This document shows, in pieces, positions 5,082-5,739 of a DNA stretch of 5,739 nucleotides. Location: NCBI GenBank assembly GCA_030550225.1, contig JAUQPV010000178.1:1-5739 (forward strand), read 5' to 3'. The notes beneath the pieces are model-generated. The model did no database searches and had not been told where the DNA came from. It was given only the letters and a program-made list of their open reading frames with translations. This DNA comes from Acidobacteriota bacterium (GTDB taxonomy: Bacteria > Acidobacteriota > HRBIN11). The position numbers and the translations under genes were made by a program. Each line of letters starts with the position of its first letter. Position 1 is the first letter of the stretch.

Positions 5082-5739
5082 ATGGGGGGACGCTCCCTGC
5101 AACTCGTCGTGTACTACCCGTATGCCTTTCCGGACCCGCCGACCTCTCTGGACGTCTTGGAAACCCTCCTGGCCATGGGTGTCCCGACCATCGAGGTCGG
5201 CTATCCCTTTTCGGACCCCATCGCCGACGGGCCGACGATCCAAAAGGCCGTCGCCTGGGCTCTGCGCCATCGACCCCGACTGACCCAGCTCTTGGAGGAT
5301 CTCGGCGGACTCCGGCGACGGTGGCCCGACCGGCGGTTTTACCTGATGACCTATTTGAATCCCCTCCACCGGATGGGCCTCGACCGAGCCGCCGCCGCCT
5401 CGGCCGAGGCCGGCCTGACGGGTTGGATCGTCCCGGACCTGCCCTTAGAAGAGGCGGGGCCCGTCGCCGCCCTCCTGGAAGATCAAGGACTGGACCTGGT
5501 CCTGTTGGCATCGAACAACCTGTCGGACGAACGTCTGGCGGCCGTCGCCCGGCGGTCCCGGGGCTTCGTATACGCCGTCTCGACCCTCGGCGTGACGGGC
5601 GCGCGGGATACCCTGGACCCCCTCCTGCGGTCGTTCCTCGAACGCCTCCGGGCCGTCAGCCCCGTGCCGGTCTATGTCGGCTTCGGCATCTCCAAACCAG
5701 ACCACATCCGAGCCGTCGCCGACCTGTGCGATGGGGCCA
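5082..5739 (+). CDS. trpA: Tryptophan synthase alpha subunit, cut by the right window edge
   Basis: The frame is open to the end of the window and gives 219 residues; the last ~20-50 residues are missing. TrpA cleaves indole-3-glycerol phosphate to indole and glyceraldehyde 3-phosphate and passes indole to TrpB. The signature IEVGYPFSDPIADGPTIQ holds the catalytic pair Glu38 and Asp49, with the same 11-residue spacing as Glu49/Asp60 of Salmonella TrpA. LMTYLNPL and GWIVPDLPLEEA match the next family blocks. Tyr164 and STLGVTG (167-173) match the Tyr175 and loop-6 region, and GFGIS (200-204) is part of the phosphate site; the final GSA-type phosphate motif is beyond the edge. The N-terminus is ~11 residues shorter than the enteric form and lacks helix 0, starting directly at strand 1; I recall Thermotoga TrpA being similarly short. 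In strand 1 the usual Gly of the [AL]-G-x-P-D turn is Ala15 (YAFPD). It follows trpB by 39 bases and is surely co-transcribed. Confidence 0.97.
   Translation, partial: MGGRSLQLVVYYPYAFPDPPTSLDVLETLLAMGVPTIEVGYPFSDPIADGPTIQKAVAWALRHRPRLTQLLEDLGGLRRRWPDRRFYLMTYLNPLHRMGLDRAAAASAEAGLTGWIVPDLPLEEAGPVAALLEDQGLDLVLLASNNLSDERLAAVARRSRGFVYAVSTLGVTGARDTLDPLLRSFLERLRAVSPVPVYVGFGISKPDHIRAVADLCDGA

Overview
This window is ordinary, densely coded bacterial chromosome: G+C-rich (roughly two thirds by eye), with third codon positions strongly biased to G or C. It contains four complete protein genes plus one gene cut by each edge. All six share the same codon style, so nothing here looks recently acquired. 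The taxon cannot be fixed from the sequence. A high-GC free-living bacterium able to make tryptophan and to take up biotin is the safe statement. The short TrpA resembles the form I recall from Thermotoga, which is compatible with a thermophile but does not prove one.

Left part (1-1651): the last membrane helix and C-terminal domain of a polytopic membrane glycosyltransferase-like protein (+ strand) meets a convergent DegT/DnrJ/EryC1-family PLP sugar aminotransferase (- strand). The two genes overlap tail to tail by 13 bases. Together they suggest the edge of a cell-surface glycan or nucleotide-sugar locus.

Middle (1652-3691): a 148-base divergent intergenic region holds five tandem 7-base units and a small dyad. 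It is followed by bioY (biotin ECF transporter substrate-binding subunit) and, 8 bases later, a probably exported SGNH/GDSL hydrolase.

Right part (3692-5739): a roughly 160-base intergenic region of lower G+C is bounded by a 10-base perfect inverted repeat. It precedes trpB and trpA, the two subunits of tryptophan synthase, in the usual order. trpA is cut by the right edge, but its start is clear. The two subunits form the complex that turns indole-3-glycerol phosphate and serine into tryptophan, with indole channelled from alpha to beta. TrpB keeps all its key residues; TrpA lacks the usual N-terminal helix.

I see no CRISPR array, RNA gene, insertion sequence, defence system or clearly undescribed system. 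The points most worth a second look are the intergenic repeats, the C-terminal half of the SGNH hydrolase, and the short TrpA.
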